From JAJDYQ01 sp963662865 (GTDB lineage Bacteria; Pseudomonadota; Gammaproteobacteria; JAJDYQ01), in NCBI GenBank assembly GCA_963662865.1, contig OY759969.1, positions 248,001 to 312,000 on the forward strand: a stretch of DNA of 64,000 bases, written 5' to 3'. Under the pieces are notes generated by a model that ran no database searches, was not told the origin of the DNA, and saw only the letters and a list, made by a program, of their open reading frames with translations. The translations under genes and the position numbers were made by a program. This document shows, piece by piece, positions 54,129 through 62,018 of this stretch; position 1 is the first letter of the stretch; every line of letters begins with the position of its first letter.

Positions 54129-56702
54129 ATGCGTATGGATAAATTAACGGCCAGATTTCAGTTGGCCATACAGGATGCTCAAAGTCTGGCGGTAATGCAC
54201 GACCATCAGTTTATTGAGCCTTTGCACCTTATGATCGCTCTGCTGGACCAGGAGGGCGGCTTAACCCGTCATCTGCTGCTCCAGGCAGGTACCAATATCA
54301 ACCAGTTACGGACACAGTTGGGCGCTGCCCTGGATAACCTGCCCAGTGTTTCCGGAATTGACGGAGACATTCATATTTCAAACGATCTTGGCAAGCTGTT
54401 CAATGTCATGGAAAAGCTGGCTGGCAAACGTAACGATCAGTTTATTCCCAGCGAAATCTTCGTGCTGGCGGTTCTCGACAGCAAAGGCAAATTAACTGAT
54501 TTATTAAAGGGCGCGGGCATTACCCGGGAAGCGCTTGAAAAAGCGATTGATCAGTTACGCGGCGGCCGGCAGGTGAATAACCCAAATGCCGAGGACCAGC
54601 GCCAGGCTTTGGAAAAATATACGATTGATGTCACCGAACGTGCTGAACAAGGCAAACTGGACCCAGTCATCGGTCGTGATGATGAAATACGGCGCACAGT
54701 TCAGGTATTGCAGCGGCGCACCAAGAATAACCCGGTGCTGATCGGTGAGCCCGGCGTCGGTAAGACCGCAATTGTAGAAGGGCTGGCGCAACGTATCGTG
54801 AATGGCGAAGTCCCCGAAGGCCTGAAGGGGAAACGATTGCTGTCCCTGGACATGGGAGCCTTGATCGCCGGAGCGAAGTTTCGCGGTGAATTTGAAGAGC
54901 GCTTAAAAGCGGTTCTGAATGACCTTGCCAGGCAGGACGGTCAAATCATCCTGTTTATTGATGAGATACATACCATGGTTGGTGCCGGCAAGAGCGAAGG
55001 CGCGATGGATGCCGGTAATATGCTCAAACCGGCTTTGGCGCGAGGTGAACTGCATTGTGTCGGAGCGACCACCCTTGATGAATATCGTCAGTATATTGAA
55101 AAAGATGCGGCCCTGGAGCGACGCTTCCAAAAGGTGTTGGTTGATGAACCTGCTGTAGAAGACACCATTGCCATCCTGCGTGGATTAAAGGAACGTTACG
55201 AGGTGCACCACGGTGTCGATATAACTGACCCGGCCATTGTTGCGGCAGCAACGCTAGCCACGCGCTACATTACTGATCGTCAACTGCCGGACAAGGCGAT
55301 TGATTTAATTGACGAAGCGGCATCGCGCATTCGCATGGAAATTGACTCCAAGCCGGAGCCCATGGACAGACTGGAACGGCGCGTGATTCAATTAAAAATT
55401 GAGCGAGAGGCCCTGGTCAAAGAAACCGACGATTCGTCAAAGAAGCGCCTGCAGGCTTTGGATGCGGAAACAGCCAGACTGGAAAAAGAATACAGCGATC
55501 TGGAAGAAATCTGGAAGGTCGAAAAGGCAGCTGTGCATGGTTCCCGGCACATCAAGGAGGCGCTGGAACGCGCACGTATCGAAATCGAAACCGCCACCCG
55601 TGCCCATGATCTGGCACGGGTATCGGAACTGCAGTATGGACGTATCCCGGAGCTGGAAGCGCAACTGCAAGCCGCCAGTGAAGAAGAACATCAGGAAATG
55701 CAATTGCTGCGCAACAAAGTGACGGATGAGGAGATAGCCGAGATTGTCTCACGCTGGACCGGAATACCGGTTTCCCGGATGTTAGAAGGCGAAAGAGACA
55801 AGCTATTGCGCATGGAAGAGGAACTGCGGGCACGTATTGTCGGTCAGGATGAGGCGGTAAAGGCAGTGTCTGACGCCATACGCCGCTCCCGTGCGGGCTT
55901 ATCCGACCCTCGCCGCCCGAATGGATCATTTCTGTTTCTGGGACCAACGGGCGTAGGTAAAACCGAATTATGCAAGGCCCTGGCGGAGTTTCTGTTCGAC
56001 ACGGAAGATGCCGTGGTCCGAGTCGATATGTCGGAGTTCATGGAACAGCACTCCGTTGCCCGTTTGATCGGAGCGCCTCCGGGATACGTCGGTTACGAAG
56101 AAGGCGGCTATCTGACCGAGGCAGTGCGCCGTAAACCCTATTCCGTGCTCCTGCTGGACGAAGTGGAAAAGGCCCACCCCGACATATTTAATATCCTGCT
56201 ACAGGTACTGGACGACGGGCGGCTCACCGATGGTCATGGGCGCACGGTGGACTTTCGTAATACAGTTATAGTAATGACCTCCAATCTGGGGTCACAAATC
56301 ATTCAGGAAAAGACCGATGAAGGACAGTACGATGAAATGAAGGCCGCGGTCATGGAGATTGTAGCCAGCCATTTCCGGCCGGAATTCATTAATCGAATAG
56401 ATGAAAGTATCGTGTTCCATCCACTGGGCAAGGCACACATTCGTGCGATTGCCGATATCCAGATTAAAGACCTGCGCAAGCGCCTGCATGAGCAGGATAT
56501 TAGTCTTGTGGTGAGCGATGAGGCGCTGAACCTGATTGGTGAGGCAGGCTTCGACCCGGTGTACGGGGCGCGGCCACTCAAAAGAGCCATACAACAGAAA
56601 TTGGCAAATCCACTGGCGCAGGACATCCTCGCTGCAAAATTCAAACCGGGAGATATAGTCCGCGTAGATGAAACGGAAGCAAGAATAGCCTTTTCAGGCT
56701 AG
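54129..56702 (+). CDS. clpB: ClpB disaggregase
   Basis: AAA+ chaperone that extracts proteins from aggregates with DnaK. 857 residues: Clp-N repeats (residues 1-145), first Walker A GEPGVGKTAIVEGLAQRI near 206, middle coiled coil at about 410-520 (KEYSDLEEIWKVEKAAVHG), second Walker A LGPTGVGKTELCKALAEF near 605 and the C-terminal GFDPVYGARPLKRAIQQKLA. Full length. The heat-shock promoter above it fits its role. ATGs at 54129 and 54135 are both possible starts. Confidence 0.98.
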   Translation: MRMDKLTARFQLAIQDAQSLAVMHDHQFIEPLHLMIALLDQEGGLTRHLLLQAGTNINQLRTQLGAALDNLPSVSGIDGDIHISNDLGKLFNVMEKLAGKRNDQFIPSEIFVLAVLDSKGKLTDLLKGAGITREALEKAIDQLRGGRQVNNPNAEDQRQALEKYTIDVTERAEQGKLDPVIGRDDEIRRTVQVLQRRTKNNPVLIGEPGVGKTAIVEGLAQRIVNGEVPEGLKGKRLLSLDMGALIAGAKFRGEFEERLKAVLNDLARQDGQIILFIDEIHTMVGAGKSEGAMDAGNMLKPALARGELHCVGATTLDEYRQYIEKDAALERRFQKVLVDEPAVEDTIAILRGLKERYEVHHGVDITDPAIVAAATLATRYITDRQLPDKAIDLIDEAASRIRMEIDSKPEPMDRLERRVIQLKIEREALVKETDDSSKKRLQALDAETARLEKEYSDLEEIWKVEKAAVHGSRHIKEALERARIEIETATRAHDLARVSELQYGRIPELEAQLQAASEEEHQEMQLLRNKVTDEEIAEIVSRWTGIPVSRMLEGERDKLLRMEEELRARIVGQDEAVKAVSDAIRRSRAGLSDPRRPNGSFLFLGPTGVGKTELCKALAEFLFDTEDAVVRVDMSEFMEQHSVARLIGAPPGYVGYEEGGYLTEAVRRKPYSVLLLDEVEKAHPDIFNILLQVLDDGRLTDGHGRTVDFRNTVIVMTSNLGSQIIQEKTDEGQYDEMKAAVMEIVASHFRPEFINRIDESIVFHPLGKAHIRAIADIQIKDLRKRLHEQDISLVVSDEALNLIGEAGFDPVYGARPLKRAIQQKLANPLAQDILAAKFKPGDIVRVDETEARIAFSG

Positions 56703-56737
56703 CCATATATCAGCCCGTATCGCGCTATAATTCGGAT

Positions 56738-58300
56738 ATGGTTTCCACACGGTACGTTCATGTCGGTCTTTTTTTAACGGCAGGTTATTTGCTCTACATA
56801 TCAGGACAAATAGCCTATATCGATCACCTTAGCTCGATTGCCAATGACAGCGTAAACTATCTGGTCATGGCAAGATACACAGGCATCTGGTCAAAGCCGG
56901 ACGAAGCCATAGCAATGGTCTGGCAATATGAAGACTTCCCGATTTTTTTCCCTTTAGTATTATCCCTGTTTAACGTAGCCGATTCGCTGCTGGCGGCCCA
57001 CTCACTCGTCATTCTATTCGGCATTATCTGCATCTGGTTTCTGTACCGGCTGTCAATGCGTGTTTTAGGAAATGAATGGATAGCAATGGCAGTTGTTGCC
57101 GTGTCGGTTTTAATGCCAGGGTATGTCCTGGGTTTACAGGGCATCCTGAGTGAATCCCTCTACATATTGCTGAGTTTATTATTTTTATATTACTACAGAC
57201 TGCAAAAACAGGACTGGGCGATAGCGCTACCCGTACTGATAGCACTGCTGTCAACCCGTACCATTGGTATATCGATGATCGTGGCGTTAGTCCTTGTGGC
57301 GTTATTTAGATATATAGAGTCCGAAAAAGATTATAAACATCATTCTATGATAGCCGCGCTGGCAATGGTTCTGTACATCTGTATAAAAACGCTGTTTGGG
57401 CCTGAACAGGAAAGTCATTACATTGGAGTCTTTAAGCAATTTTTTTCAGATAAGTCCGGGGTAATCGAAAAGCTGTCAAGTCAGATTTCAGCATTGATTG
57501 AAGCGTGGAAAACTCAATGGCTGATATACTGGCTGGACAATATACAGCTCAACCACATCCTGGTGATGATTGTCCTGCTGTTGAGCCTTTCCGGTTTAGC
57601 CCTGTACTGTTATCGGAATCATACCCGGATTATGGGCTGGTACGTCGTGGTATATCTACTGGTTTTAATATTATGGCCCCATCCGGGCCAGATGGTTCGC
57701 CTTCTTATGCCCGTCATGCCGCTTATGGTGCTATTCGCAGTATACTTCATCAAATCGGCATTAAGTCGGTTAAATGACCAGAAAAAAATAGTACACAATA
57801 CACTGCTCGCCACGATAGTAATGCTGTCAACGGTGCTTCCATCGCACGCACACATTCACAAAAGGGTATCAAATTCCGAAGAAAAGCAAATACCCCTGAT
57901 GCACGCCATTCTTCGCATTCCGGACTGGGATAAAGCCGTATATGAAAGCCTGATACAAAATGCCATGTTGCAGGATTTTATGGCAATCGGCGACAGAGTC
58001 GGAGAAGCAGAGGTTCTCTATTATGAACCATCCTATCTCGCCGTATTAGGAGGAGTTAAGGCAACAAAGCTCAGAGTGACCGACGACATAAAAGAGCTAA
58101 GACGCAGGGTAGCCGAATCCGGTTCAGACTATTTACTGTTGACATACTACCACCCCAGAAAAAAACGCAGAGATAATTCGGGCCTGAAAATTAGAGAGCA
58201 CCTTGGCGGAATCATACGAGAACAGGGGTGCAGCTATTTGCAGAAGGTCGAAATCTCATGTTTATATCATATAGCCGGAACCTCGGCAGCTCCCCATTAA
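56738..58300 (+). CDS. GT-C-like membrane glycosyltransferase
   Basis: 520 residues with about ten membrane helices. First loop DHLSSIANDSVNYLVMARYT has the acidic residue expected in GT-C enzymes, then PIFFPLVLSLFNVADSLLAA, GLQGILSESLYILLSLLFLY and LIALLSTRTIGISMIVALVL, the ArnT-like pattern (E and R in matching places). It has a soluble C-terminal tail of about 150 residues (KHIHKRVSN onward in the last part). Its neighbour on the other strand is a GT2 synthase, so the pair may supply and use a polyprenyl-phosphate sugar. Confidence 0.7.
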   Translation: MVSTRYVHVGLFLTAGYLLYISGQIAYIDHLSSIANDSVNYLVMARYTGIWSKPDEAIAMVWQYEDFPIFFPLVLSLFNVADSLLAAHSLVILFGIICIWFLYRLSMRVLGNEWIAMAVVAVSVLMPGYVLGLQGILSESLYILLSLLFLYYYRLQKQDWAIALPVLIALLSTRTIGISMIVALVLVALFRYIESEKDYKHHSMIAALAMVLYICIKTLFGPEQESHYIGVFKQFFSDKSGVIEKLSSQISALIEAWKTQWLIYWLDNIQLNHILVMIVLLLSLSGLALYCYRNHTRIMGWYVVVYLLVLILWPHPGQMVRLLMPVMPLMVLFAVYFIKSALSRLNDQKKIVHNTLLATIVMLSTVLPSHAHIHKRVSNSEEKQIPLMHAILRIPDWDKAVYESLIQNAMLQDFMAIGDRVGEAEVLYYEPSYLAVLGGVKATKLRVTDDIKELRRRVAESGSDYLLLTYYHPRKKRRDNSGLKIREHLGGIIREQGCSYLQKVEISCLYHIAGTSAAPH

Positions 58301-58383
58301 ACAGGCGCTGACATATGCGGCGGCATTCTGATACAGCATATATCGGGATAGCCTGTGAGTACTTCAAAGGAACCTGCGTTACG

Positions 58384-59094
58384 CTATCTCAACAAACTGT
58401 ATTTCAAAATACATCGAATCGCTGCAATGCCATCTTTCCAGCCTATTTTTTTACCCTCGGCATAAGTTCGGCCATAGTAACTGATGCCGACCTCATAAAT
58501 TCTGAGCTGAGGCTTCCATGCGGCGATTTTTGCAGTAATTTCCGGTTCAAAACCGAAACGATTTTCCTCTATCGGTATGGCCTGAATAATTTCCCGACGG
58601 AAAACCTTATAACAGGTTTCCATATCCGTAAGATTCAGATTTGTCATCATATTAGATAGCAGAGTGAGAAATTTATTGCCCATGCTGTGCCAGAAATAAA
58701 GAATACGCTCAGCATCCGCCCCCTTGAAGCGGGAACCATAGACAACATCTGCAACACCCTCTTCAAATGGCCTGAGTAATTTGGGATATTCATTGGGATC
58801 GTACTCAAGGTCAGCATCCTGAATAATGACAATATCCCCGCTTGCGGCGCGAATCCCGTTTCGTAACGCGGCGCCCTTTCCCATATTCCGCTCATGCTCC
58901 ATTATGATGACATTGTGATATTGGCGAATGACATCCATGCTGTTGTCCGTTGAACAGTCATCGACAACAATGATTTCCTTGCGATAGGGAAGTTCTGCTG
59001 ACACAACGGCATCAAGCAGTTTTCCTATGGTATCGCCCTCATTGAAGCAGGGAATGATGATTGAAATTTCCTCAATACGTATGTTAATCCGCAT
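58384..59094 (-). CDS. Glycosyltransferase family 2, polyprenyl-phosphate mannose synthase-like
   Basis: 236 residues with no membrane segment. GT-A signatures: ISIIIPCFNEGDTIGKLLDA, EIIVVDDCSTDNSMDVI, NMGKGAALRNGIRAASGDIV, IQDADLEYDPNEYPKLLRPF and VYGSRFKGADAERILYFWHS. The DPM1-like type makes polyprenyl-phosphate sugars. Convergent with the GT-C gene at 56738. Confidence 0.9.
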   Translation of the reverse strand: MRINIRIEEISIIIPCFNEGDTIGKLLDAVVSAELPYRKEIIVVDDCSTDNSMDVIRQYHNVIIMEHERNMGKGAALRNGIRAASGDIVIIQDADLEYDPNEYPKLLRPFEEGVADVVYGSRFKGADAERILYFWHSMGNKFLTLLSNMMTNLNLTDMETCYKVFRREIIQAIPIEENRFGFEPEITAKIAAWKPQLRIYEVGISYYGRTYAEGKKIGWKDGIAAIRCILKYSLLR

Positions 59095-59180
59095 ATCTTA
59101 CTGTCTGTCAGATAGAAATAATTTAATCAGAGCGAAGGTCTGATATGCTGCATACTACTTGATACGGCTTATTTTTGCAT

Positions 59181-60473
59181 ATGGACTCTTCACGGTTAAA
59201 CGCCCATTTACTGTCTGATATTCAAAGCGCACCAACGCCATTTCATGCAGTTAATCGCATGTCCCGGTTATTAACCGATCAGGGTTTTAAGCACTTGCAG
59301 GAACAGGATAGCTGGAAAAATCTTGACGGTCGTTATTTTGCTACAAGGAATGACTCCTCAATCATAATTTTCGCAACCACACCGGCAAGCATTAAAAGTG
59401 GCGGCATTCACGCAGCAGGTGCACACACCGACAGCCCATGCCTGAAGATAAAGCCAAACCCCGTCATCAATAAACAGGGCTATCTACAGCTTGGTGTCGA
59501 AGTCTATGGCGGGGCGCTTCTCAACCCCTGGTTTGATCGAGATCTATCGCTTGCAGGCAGAGTGACATTCCGTAGCAAAGACAGTGCAATTCGGTCGGTT
59601 CTCATTGATTTTCAACGACCTGTTGCGATTATACCGAGCCTGGCCATTCATCTTGACCCGAGCGCGAACCAGGAAAAAAGCATTAATGCACAGACGCACA
59701 TAGTCCCCATGCTGTCACGGCAGGATAAAGGGAAAAACACAGACTTTCGCCTCATGCTGCAGGATCAAATTCAAACCCAACATAAAAACATTGAAATCGA
59801 CACAGTGCTGGATTACGAACTATCTTTTTACGATGCACAGGCCCCGTCCATAATCGGCCTCAATAATGACTTCATCTCCGGCGCACGACTCGACAACCTG
59901 CTAAGCTGTTTTATCGGACTTCGGGCATTACTGGATGCAGACCCAGGCCCGGCAAAGCTACTCGTATGTAATGACCATGAAGAGATCGGCAGCGCTTCAA
60001 GCAGCGGGGCACAAGGGCCTTTTCTCAAATCGGTACTGCAACGGTTAGCAGGCTCAAGTGAACAGTTGGCCCGCTTGATTGATCGTTCCATAATGATTTC
60101 CTGCGACAATGCGCATGGCATCCACCCAAACTACAGCGACAGACACGACGACAATCACGGACCGGTACTCAATAAAGGGCCGGTTATCAAGACCAATGCC
60201 AATCAAAGATACGCGTCTAATTCTGAAACAAGCGCATATTTTCGCCAGCTGTGTGAACAGGCCAGCGTCCCTGTTCAGGACTTTGTTACACGCAGCGACA
60301 TGAAGTGCGGAAGCACGATAGGGCCAATTACAGCGACTGAAACAGGCGTAAAGACCGTGGATATTGGCATCCCTCAGCTAGCCATGCACTCACTCAGAGA
60401 AACCTGCGGTAGTCACGATACCCTTCATCTATATAAAGTCCTTAAACATTACTTCTCAATCGCTTACCGATAG
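59181..60473 (+). CDS. apeB: M18-family aminopeptidase
   Basis: 430 residues from ATG 59181. Zinc metallopeptidase that removes N-terminal acidic residues. Metal and catalytic segments: GAHTDSPCLKIKPNP, FISGARLDNLLSCFIG, CNDHEEIGSASSSGAQGPFL, DNAHGIHPNYSDRHDDNHGP and the C-terminal GIPQLAMHSLRETCGSHD. No ribosome site is obvious. Divergent from the GT2 gene at 59094. Confidence 0.93.
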   Translation: MDSSRLNAHLLSDIQSAPTPFHAVNRMSRLLTDQGFKHLQEQDSWKNLDGRYFATRNDSSIIIFATTPASIKSGGIHAAGAHTDSPCLKIKPNPVINKQGYLQLGVEVYGGALLNPWFDRDLSLAGRVTFRSKDSAIRSVLIDFQRPVAIIPSLAIHLDPSANQEKSINAQTHIVPMLSRQDKGKNTDFRLMLQDQIQTQHKNIEIDTVLDYELSFYDAQAPSIIGLNNDFISGARLDNLLSCFIGLRALLDADPGPAKLLVCNDHEEIGSASSSGAQGPFLKSVLQRLAGSSEQLARLIDRSIMISCDNAHGIHPNYSDRHDDNHGPVLNKGPVIKTNANQRYASNSETSAYFRQLCEQASVPVQDFVTRSDMKCGSTIGPITATETGVKTVDIGIPQLAMHSLRETCGSHDTLHLYKVLKHYFSIAYR

Positions 60474-60610
60474 CATCGACAAAGGCAATAAAGGTGAAAT
60501 CATCGGACAATACAGACACCGCAAGCCCGGAGCACCACAATCGCGATAAATGGATTTCAACCCGATTGATCGGCTATTCTTCCAAGGATTAAAAAATACG
60601 GAGAGCAATC

Positions 60611-60874
60611 ATGCCGGTCATACTGAAAACAGAGACCCGGGCAGCCGCGGATTTTCAAGTATGTATCGTCACTAATCGTGGTGACGCGCACCTGTTTGTT
60701 GCCGAAGCGGGAAAACCGGCGTACTGGTTTTATACCGATAATCGAGCGGACGCCGACCACACAGTGCATATCGTTGAGAGTCGAGCCGAATCCAATCTGA
60801 ACATCTGCTACGTAGAATCCCGAGGCGCAGCCGGATGGCGAGTTGTCGAGCATCCCTTAAAAAACACCCTGTAA
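60611..60874 (+). CDS. Small repeat protein with RADA/RG motifs (DUF6150-like)
   Basis: 87 residues with short, similar segments of a beta-strand and a polar turn: AADFQVCIVTNRGDAHLFVA, TDNRADADHTVHIVESRAES, LNICYVESRGAAGWRVVE. The spacing of N-R-G/A-D and ES-R-A looks like the small repeat proteins grouped as DUF6150; function unknown. Ribosome site GGAG 7 bases before the ATG. Ends next to the converging GST. Confidence 0.7.
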   Translation: MPVILKTETRAAADFQVCIVTNRGDAHLFVAEAGKPAYWFYTDNRADADHTVHIVESRAESNLNICYVESRGAAGWRVVEHPLKNTL

Positions 60875-61480
60875 TTATTTTTTCATAGCCTGTCGACAGG
60901 CCGGCCGTTTGACACATTTTTCCAGCCAGTCCCTCAAACTTGGCCAGTCACCCAGCTTGATTCGTGCCGGACGGCACCATGAAAACACCGAAGCGACATT
61001 CAGATCCGCCACCGTAAACCGATCACCCAATAGATAAGGGCTGTTTTCCAAAGCCTGATTCAAAACCCCGAACGGCTGATGCAGCAGGCGCAGATTACGC
61101 TCCACCTTCTGACTATCACGGGTTTCCTGCGGAAACACCCGCGTATGAAGCAGCACCGTTAGCAGGCTGTACTCTACTTCCGACATCACCCAAAAACCCC
61201 ACATATTCGCCCGTGCGGCATCGGCGTCACTATCCGGGAATAATGAACCCCCATATCTTTTGGCGATATACATATTAATGGCCATAGACTCAAACAATGT
61301 CAGATCACCATCCCTCATGGCCGGTATTCGCCCGTTCGGATTAATAGCCAGATAGCCTTCCGAGCGAACCTCATCGCCATGGAAATCAATCGGTATATGC
61401 TCATATTCAATACCAATCTCCTCAAGCAGCCAGAGCGGCCGTAACGTGCGAGAAGCTGAAATCCCATAAATCCTGATCAC
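60875..61480 (-). CDS. Glutathione S-transferase
   Basis: 201 residues. N-terminal thioredoxin fold (MIRIYGISASRTLRPLWLLE) with the cis-proline segment NPNGRIPAMRDGDLTLFESM and the C-terminal all-helical domain with LLGDRFTVADLNVASVFSW. Uses glutathione with small electrophiles; specific substrate unknown. Lies 2 bases after the preceding small gene on the same strand. Confidence 0.92.
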   Translation of the reverse strand: MIRIYGISASRTLRPLWLLEEIGIEYEHIPIDFHGDEVRSEGYLAINPNGRIPAMRDGDLTLFESMAINMYIAKRYGGSLFPDSDADAARANMWGFWVMSEVEYSLLTVLLHTRVFPQETRDSQKVERNLRLLHQPFGVLNQALENSPYLLGDRFTVADLNVASVFSWCRPARIKLGDWPSLRDWLEKCVKRPACRQAMKK

Positions 61481-61482
61481 AC

Positions 61483-61719
61483 TTAAACTCCTGTCAATCC
61501 CATAGCCGGGCCTGCTGCGTCAACACGGACAGTATGATTGCTGCCGGCCTCACAGGCAAGCACCGGCCCAACCAATCCCCCGCCGTAAACACCCGGCGCC
61601 CAGACATAATGACAAAAGCCATCTGGCTGAAACATATTCAATAATGCCTCCTCCAGTGTGCAGCGCACCACAGAACATGGACAGGCACCGGCCCACCGTG
61701 TAATATGCGCTTGACTCAT
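61483..61719 (-). CDS. Hypothetical 78-residue cysteine-containing protein
   Basis: Ends 2 bases before the GST start and shares its strand. Begins MSQAHITRWAGACPCSVVRC (three cysteines: CPCSVVRC), goes on with CHYVWAPGVYGGGLVGPV and ends VDAAGPAMGLTGV. No family recognised. A longer frame to 61857 runs into the TATAAT repeat and is rejected. Operon position supports it; codon text alone is not decisive. Confidence 0.42.
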   Translation of the reverse strand: MSQAHITRWAGACPCSVVRCTLEEALLNMFQPDGFCHYVWAPGVYGGGLVGPVLACEAGSNHTVRVDAAGPAMGLTGV

Positions 61720-61786
61720 ACAAAGCGTTGTAATATAAACCGGATTAGGACTAAAATAGTTAAACCTGAATGTTCGACCCCGATTA

Positions 61787-61840
61787 ATTCGGGCTATAAT
61801 TCGGGCTATAATTCGGACTATAATTCGGACTATAATTCGA
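61787..61840 (+). repeat. 12-bp tandem repeat with four perfect TATAAT boxes
   Basis: Unit ATTCGG(G/A)CTATA repeated four times (61787-61834), then a partial unit. Each copy makes a perfect TATAAT at 61795, 61807, 61819 and 61831. It lies about 180 bases before the phase-variable surface gene. No clear -35 box was found. The same DNA can be read as tetrapeptide repeats (SGYN/SDYN) in an open frame 61705-61926. Confidence 0.85.
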
Positions 61841-61905
61841 GCCCATACCCGGAACAAGCCTGGCAGCCGGGCCCGAACGAAGCCCCCGGAATGGAGAATA
61901 TCGAA

Positions 61906-61946
61906 CTAAGGAGAATCCCGGACTAAGGAGAATCCCGGACTAAGGA
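61906..61946 (+). repeat. 17-bp tandem repeat CTAAGGAGAATCCCGGA
   Basis: Two full copies (61906-61922, 61923-61939) and seven bases of a third. It carries AAGGAGA, a ribosome-site-like word, in both copies, and is in the leader region of the surface gene at 62019. Confidence 0.85.
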
Positions 61947-62018
61947 ATAGAGATCAGTGAATAGGAAACGAAGCGGCCCGCAAAGCCGCTTAAACATCGT
62001 CGTAACAGAGGAATGATC

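Noticed and set aside
61705..61926. Plus-strand 73-codon frame with SGYN/SDYN repeats
   Set aside because: Starts opposite the 78-residue gene, has no ribosome site and no family; the repeat is more simply read as DNA with TATAAT boxes. Kept only as an alternative.
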